A stretch of DNA of 64,000 bases, taken from Aralia elata. Taxonomy: Eukaryota; Streptophyta; Magnoliopsida; Apiales; Araliaceae. The translations under genes were made by a program, and so were the position numbers. Positions 58,573-64,000 of this stretch are shown here, one piece after another. The number at the start of each line of letters is the position of its first letter. Positions within the stretch are counted from its first letter, which is position 1. The stretch spans positions 39,405,182 through 39,469,181 of the forward strand of contig CM068384.1 of the NCBI GenBank assembly GCA_034770075.1, in the 5' to 3' direction. The notes under the pieces are model-generated. The model made no database searches, was not told the DNA's origin, and worked only from the letters and a program-made list of their open reading frames with translations.

Positions 58573-59785
58573 TAAGACTCCTCTTATTAATTTATATTTA
58601 ATATTTCTAAAATATTAAATAATAAATATTAAGCTATTTAATTTATTCTATCTTCATAGACTAAATTAAATACACTTAACTTATTATTATAATTATGCCA
58701 TTTACTTCTTAAATAAATATTTTTCTTTTGCGATGTGACCCTTTAGGTTCGCCATATTAAACCGGTTGTGAATAAATCAATTAGAACAATTCTAATCATA
58801 TTTAAATAAATAAATTAAATTATTTAATTCATTTAAATAAATAACATTTATTCTACAATAAGGGTAAGCCCCTTTAGCGTTCAACGACTTTCCAGATAAT
58901 ATAGATTTCAACATTAATCACAAAAGAACCTTTCAGTGAATAGTTACTGTACAATTCAATCATTCTACCATACAATGTCCCAATTAAATATAAGACATGG
59001 AATTACTGTCAAGTCTTATTTTATTTAATTATATGCATTTCGATTCTCAAATGCACAACTCTAAATAATGCAAATTAGAAACTCCTTTCTAATTTCATTT
59101 TGCCTTGGCCAAGGACTACTGAGTTGTCATTTATCGAATCGCATAGAACATTCTCATCTTTTACTGGATATGGTAGATTCTTTGTTGATCATTCACCTAT
59201 CTCCATGTATAACTTATTATTATACCTAATCATATCTTTTGATATACCCTAAAGGTCTTAAGGGACATGTCAAAGTATAACTCATCATACACAAGATACT
59301 ATGATGATCTCAAGTCCAAGGATCACTTGTACTACTATCACTAGAGGATTTTTTCTATTGACAGGCGAGTAAAACTCTATTAGGTATTCCTTAGCGATCC
59401 ACGTTCAGTGAACTTATTCTCCAATAAGCACCTACATACTTGCTTTAGTGTCTCCACATAAATGATTATGAGATCAATCATCCTCTTTCTAAGAGCAAGC
59501 AACGTATGTTCTAATCTATCCGGATTCACTAATCCCCTTTTTAGTAATCCAACAATTAGGAACGATTTTAGTTTTAAGCTTTCTAAGAATTTAGATCTCA
59601 TTAGCATAATCATCATCATGATTCTAAAAGCATTGCTGAAAACTATGAGTTTATCACAATTAATATAACATCACCATGTAGATAAAGTAAAATGCCTTTA
59701 ATACTTTTATTAATAAATGAATAAGATTACAAAGTATATACTACATCATATCAAATATGATTGGCTTGTGTGCATACTACTTTTA
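58573..59785 (-). repeat. Copia solo LTR F, right portion
   Basis: It resumes AAGACTCCTCTTATTAA, exactly where the left portion at 27128 left off, and ends CTACTTTTA (CA mutated to TA) before GAATG at 59786-59790. Confidence 0.82.
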
Positions 59786-60370
59786 GAATGGACGTAAAAC
59801 ATGGTTCATTAAACGCAAGAAAGTACTAGGTGCATTAGTTAAACCAAAAGGTAACACCAACCACTCATATAAACCATATTTTATTTTAAAAGTTATTTTC
59901 CATTCATCTCATTCTTTCATTCGAATTTGATGATATCCACTTTTTAGATCAATTTTAGAAAACACAGACGCCCCATGCAATTCATCTAACACATCATCTA
60001 AGCGAGAAATAGAATGTCGATATTTTATCGTAATATTATTTACCGCTCGACAATCGATGCACATACGCCACTTCCCATCCTTCTTTGGAACCAAGATAAC
60101 CAAAATTGCACATGGAGTCATGCTTTCCCTCACGAACCCTTTCTCTATTAATTCACCAACTTGCTTTTGCAACTCCTTTGTCTCCTCGGGATTGCTCTGA
60201 TAAGCTGGTCGGTTTGGGATGGTAGTACCGGGTACGAAGTCAATTTGATGTTCAATTCCCCGAATCTGTGGTAATCCTTGTGGAAGCTCCTCGGGAAATA
60301 CATAAACATAATCTTGCAAGAGAGATGCAACAACACTAGGAAAAACAGAATTATTAGCGTTAGTATTCAA
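59786..60370 (-). pseudogene. pol: Element E reverse transcriptase, N-terminal half
   Basis: The frame includes FPEELPQGLPQIRGIEHQIDFVPGT, NRPAYQSNPEETKELQKQVGELIEKGFVRESMTPCAI, LVPKKDGKWRMCIDCRAVNNITIKYRHSISRLDDVL and FSKIDLKSGYHQIRMKE. After about 59909 the frame is disturbed, but homology runs to the F insertion at 59790. RT resumes at 26517. The wording is CRM-lineage chromovirus (inference from remembered family text). Confidence 0.85.
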
Positions 60371-60425
60371 AAGCGCCTCCTTATACCAAGTATAATCATC
60401 GGCTGTTTTAACACCAAAGCTCGTC

Positions 60426-61403
60426 TCAAATCACACTTTTTTGCATAAATATTTGTTTTTCTCGTTTTTTTCTCTCTTTCTTTTTCTCTCTTATTTTTTC
60501 CTCATTTTTCTTTTCTTCACTTTCTTTTCTTTGTACATAATCTTTTTGTAAATGAACTTGATCTTCCTGAACTTGTTTCGGTGACATAGGACATATAGTG
60601 ACTTTTCGTTGATTGTGCATAAATGAGTACTCGTTCCTAAAGCCATCATGCTTCACACGCCTATCATATTGCCATGGTCTCCTAAGTAACAAATGACCTG
60701 TCAGCATTGGAATCACATTGCACAATACTTCATCCACATATCTTCCAATAGTGAAAGGAACCGATACATACTTAGTTACTTTTACATCTCCGCTGTCATT
60801 GAGCCACTACAAACGGTACAGCTGTAGATGCTTAGTTGTGGAAAGCTCTAATTTCTCCACCATGGTAGTACTCGCCACATTAGTGCAACTACCTCCGTCA
60901 ATCATAACACAACAAATCTTCCCACGGATAAGACATCTGGTATGGAAAAGATTTTCTCGTTGTTCACTACTTTCCTCCTTCACTTGTGCGCCAAGTGCTC
61001 TTCTTGTAACCAATACTTCACCATGAATAGCAACCTCCCTATCATCTACCTCCTCTAGTGGCGGCATAGAGTCAGTGTCACTATCTTCTCCCTCGGTCTC
61101 CACTTCCTCATTGTCAAGCAACAACATAGTCTGTTGATTTGGACATTGAGTTAAAACATGCCCCCTCCCTTGACATTTAAAGCATATAATATCACGATTA
61201 CGACTAAAAGAAGGTTTTTCAATTTTACCTTGCATTCCACGATTAGTCGTTTCTTCTTTGATCTCCACTTTGGGTTTATTCACGGCTGGTTTCTCCTCTC
61301 TCTTCACAATATTAGGCTTCCAAGATGACCCCGAATTAGACATCGAACACTGGCCACCTCTCCTCTTGAGCTGCTTCTCAATCTTGATGGCCACGTGCAC
61401 CAT
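60426..61403 (-). pseudogene. gag-pro: Element E zinc knuckle and protease
   Basis: From 61403 the frame has a CCHC knuckle CFKCQGRGHVLTQC, an acidic linker and protease motif VMIDGGSCTNVAS, then LSTTKHLQLYRL and a stop at about 60807. Homology resumes at 60737 with MDEVLCNVIPMLTGHLLLRRPWQYDRRVKHDG. The Lys/Glu-rich tail at 60430-60560 is low-complexity. The frame break lies between 60740 and 60806. Confidence 0.8.
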
Positions 61404-62219
61404 ATTCTCTAATACTACATAATGTTATCACTCCACCAAATCCACAATCTCCCAATTGAGCTATGCTGAAAATCTAGCTATAGTCGTCTCACTATCCTCG
61501 TATATATTAGCCCTAGCCATCAACATCTCCATCTCTTAGAAATAATCCTCTACGCTTCGACTACCCTGCTTAAGATTCTACAAACTCCAAAATGGGTTTA
61601 GGTGGTAGTGGCTTGGTACAAACCACTTTCTCATCACGACTTTCATATCCCCCCAAGTCTCAATTGGCCTCTCTCCACATCTCCTCTAGCTGGTCATCAA
61701 CTGATCCCACCAAGTGATGGCATAGTCAGAAAACTCCATGGCTGCTAGCTTAACTTTCTTGAGTTCTGAATAGTTGTGACAGTCAAACACCCACTCCATC
61801 TTCTTTTCCCATTCTATGTATGCCTCAGGATCACTCCTCCCTTGGAAAGCTGGGATTTTCATTTTGATGTTATCCAAGTTATTGTCCTCTCGGTTTCTAT
61901 CTCCTCTATTCCTTGCACCATGTCTCTGAAGAATGAAGTCAGATTCACGGTCCTCCTCATCAGTAAACCTACCATCATAGTAAGCCTCTTCCTCCTCTCT
62001 AGCATCTCTTTGTTGAATCATTCCCTTTCGATACACACCCGAATGGCTTTTAGATTGCTCGCCTTTAGAACTATTTATCTAATCCAAACGCTCATGCATC
62101 TGCTCCATTGCCATGCCCAGTTGCCTAGAAAACTCCTTCATCATAGCTTCCATTGCAAATTTTGGGTCAAAATTTATTTTGGCCTCCTCAAAAACACCTT
62201 TATCTTTAGAGCTAAACAT
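61404..62219 (-). pseudogene. gag: Element E gag, multiple stops
   Basis: An ATG at 62219 opens MFSSKDKGVFEEAK…MEAMMKEFSRQLGMAMEQMHERLD, a TAG follows at 62079-62081, then the same frame continues to 61686 with MKIPAFQGRSDPEAYIEWEKKMEWVFDCHNYSELKKVKLAAMEF. Between 61404 and 61685 several stops interrupt the remaining gag core. Typical CRM-type gag organisation is visible. Confidence 0.75.
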
Positions 62220-62518
62220 AATTTTGCTACAACAAGGCTAAGTACCAAAAATAATTTCCTTACCACTCCCTTACGTGTTTTCGCTAAAATAATGTTTCAC
62301 CCGTGTATCACTCGTTGGCTTTTACCCTCGAATGATCTCACACTCTAGCCTTTTACCTCTCAATTTTCCTTTTATAGGTTCTTTTCGAATTTACCAACAA
62401 AAATCATAGTTTCCCAATCAATTAAAAAACAACTTATCAAGAACAAAATATAGAAAGTATGAATATGACTACTAACAATCACAATTACGGAATTAATGAC
62501 AAATTTACGGAACTAATC
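62220..62518 (-). other. Leader between E gag and the LTR-like sequence, no canonical PBS
   Basis: No gene seen. On the minus strand the text after the LTR end is GATTAGTTCCGTAAATTTG, which lacks TGGTATCAGAGC or another TGG-starting tRNA complement. Confidence 0.5.
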
Positions 62519-63772
62519 TGTGACGCCCCCAAATTCGGGTTCTCTAACCTCGGGTTCGGTGCTCACGTTCCATCATCATCATGAGCATTCTATACACTAT
62601 TGCGGAATAATAAACATACATTATTCATTACAAAAGGTTCTACAATAAATCCCAAGGGTCTAATAATCTTAACTTAAACATACCTTTAATATTATAAAAG
62701 GTTTACACATTCAAATTACATAAAGTAAAATAATACTTAAACATCCACATTAAACTATTCTTGGACTTTGCCATTGCCTTTGTCTTTCTTGGAAGATTCT
62801 GGCTTAACTGAAATAAATGTCATGATATAGCAAGGGTAAGCAACTAATTTGCTTAGCAAGTTTAAATACAAAAGAGATATATCATGATTATAAAGGAATT
62901 TGACTTTCAATGTCCAACAATAACATTTGATTGTGAAAGAACTTGGATCAAGTTTCAATAATTGAATATTCGAATAATTGAATAATAGATGTTGAGTTGT
63001 CTATAATGACCATGAAATATATTAAGGTTGTCAGTATTTAAACTAGTCTTTTTAATAAGTTTTGGTAATCGAGGGGATCAACCTTTCATACCTGGTGAAT
63101 TATGCATAAACACTTAATAATCGAGCAACAATTGTTTTCTAATACGATGCTTTAATAAAATTGTTCTTTTTCTCAGTCTAGAGTCCTTACCAAATCAATT
63201 GGTTAGGAACAACTTTTAAAACGTATTCGATTTAACCAATTTAAATATGCTTAATCTAGCTGATACAACTAGCATAGATCTATCTCATAAACAGTTCATG
63301 AATGAAAGAAGTTTAACTAATTCACAGTTCAATAATAATATAACAGGAATTCAATTGCACCAAGTGCGATTAGCAATAATCATTAAAGATTTGGAATAAT
63401 CAACTATAATTATCCACTATCATGCTTTGAAAATAATAACTCAAGTTTGAGTTAGAGAACTTGTAACATGTATACACAATAGTATCACAGTAATTTGATT
63501 GGCTCCAAGTGAGGGAAACCTGCTCAATATAATTTGAGTAGGGTTAGGGAACTTGACTGGAATACTGCTACAATACAACTAAATTCTGTTATGCAATTGT
63601 AATGATCGAGAATTTTGAAGTTTATTATAAATATTTATTGGAATTAAATAAATATTTTAATGGTTCTATTTATTAAATAAAATAGATATTTGATGAGATT
63701 TATTATGGAACAATTTAATTAAGTAGGGTAATATTAATTTAATTATGTTAAATAATTTTATTACTTGTGTGT
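62519..63772 (-). repeat. Tekay-type LTR-like sequence, cut by the next element
   Basis: It starts TGTGACGCCCCCAAATTCGGG, and shortly after has ATTGCGGAATAATAAA, both as in the non-coding element's LTR. It continues as AT-rich sequence without ORFs to 63772, where a G-family LTR begins. It may be E's own 5' LTR or that of another element. Confidence 0.6.
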
Positions 63773-64000
63773 TGTCGACGCCGGGTTTTCTCGTCTCTGT
63801 CCTTTTCCTATTTTAACCTTTTGGTTTAGGTGATTTTGGGGAAAAGGTCGGCACTTAATGTCGACGGGGTTTTGAAAGATCGTTTTTATGATGAGCCAAT
63901 TAACCAGAGTCGCCAGTTGGTATATTTGAAATGGATGTACCAACTCATCCGAGTTTCATTTTTTAAATCGCTGGCTCATGTGTGACTCCGAATTAATTGG
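63773..64000 (-). mobile_element. Second G-family (Tat-type) LTR, cut by window end
   Basis: TGTCGACGCCGGGTT and the following text align to 30340-30600 with many substitutions and some indels, including the block GTCGACGGGGTTTT and GAGCCAATTAACCAGAGTCG. It is a diverged family member in the same orientation. Confidence 0.85.

Overview
The window is plant nuclear heterochromatin made almost wholly of LTR retrotransposons stacked inside one another. The families (Ty1/copia of Angela/BARE type; Ty3/gypsy of Tekay/Del, CRM-like and Tat/Ogre-like type), initiator-Met and tRNA-Arg primer sites and AT-rich filler point to a flowering plant, probably a eudicot in a pericentromeric region; the species cannot be named from this. 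I found no host gene, tRNA, rRNA or CRISPR.

Layout. (1) 1-10824: a non-coding large retrotransposon derivative on the minus strand, with ~4.06-kb LTRs and a 2.8-kb interior holding only PBS, PPT and small tandem repeats. It sits in the 5' LTR of copia A. (2) 10825-24413: copia A, plus strand, broken gag-pol; its 3' LTR was hit by a Tekay-type gypsy element (D, minus, 17814-24124), whose 3' half was later deleted. D carries an extra coiled-coil ORF between PBS and gag. (3) 24414-24872: unassigned, with small hairpins. (4) 24873-63772: a nest anchored in a decayed CRM-like gypsy element (E, minus). Copia solo LTR F lies inside E's RT (TSD GAATG); copia B (minus) lies inside F (TSD TAAGA); copia C (plus) lies inside B's RT (TSD ACCTT); the Tat-type gypsy G (minus, 14.4 kb) lies inside C's 5' LTR (TSD GTATG). 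That is five levels, each junction read directly. (5) 63773-64000: the start of another G-family LTR.

How parts relate. A, B and C are one copia family with conserved LTRs and leaders, but C's coding region is decayed while its LTRs are similar, as expected of an element moved in trans. The non-coding element shares LTR ends and PBS with Tekay-type D. G has the most intact coding region: a 1036-residue RT/dual-RNase H/integrase ORF, followed by a 195-bp tandem array in its 3' region.

The most unusual signal is a GC-rich hairpin module in otherwise AT-rich leaders. Copia A, B and C carry alternating hairpins just after the PBS, amplified to about five units in B with a different palindromic stem. 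Part of the same motif (CAGTTCATT followed by AGCGCGGTCG) occurs in the LTR of the unrelated gypsy element D. Other families here carry their own GC palindromes.
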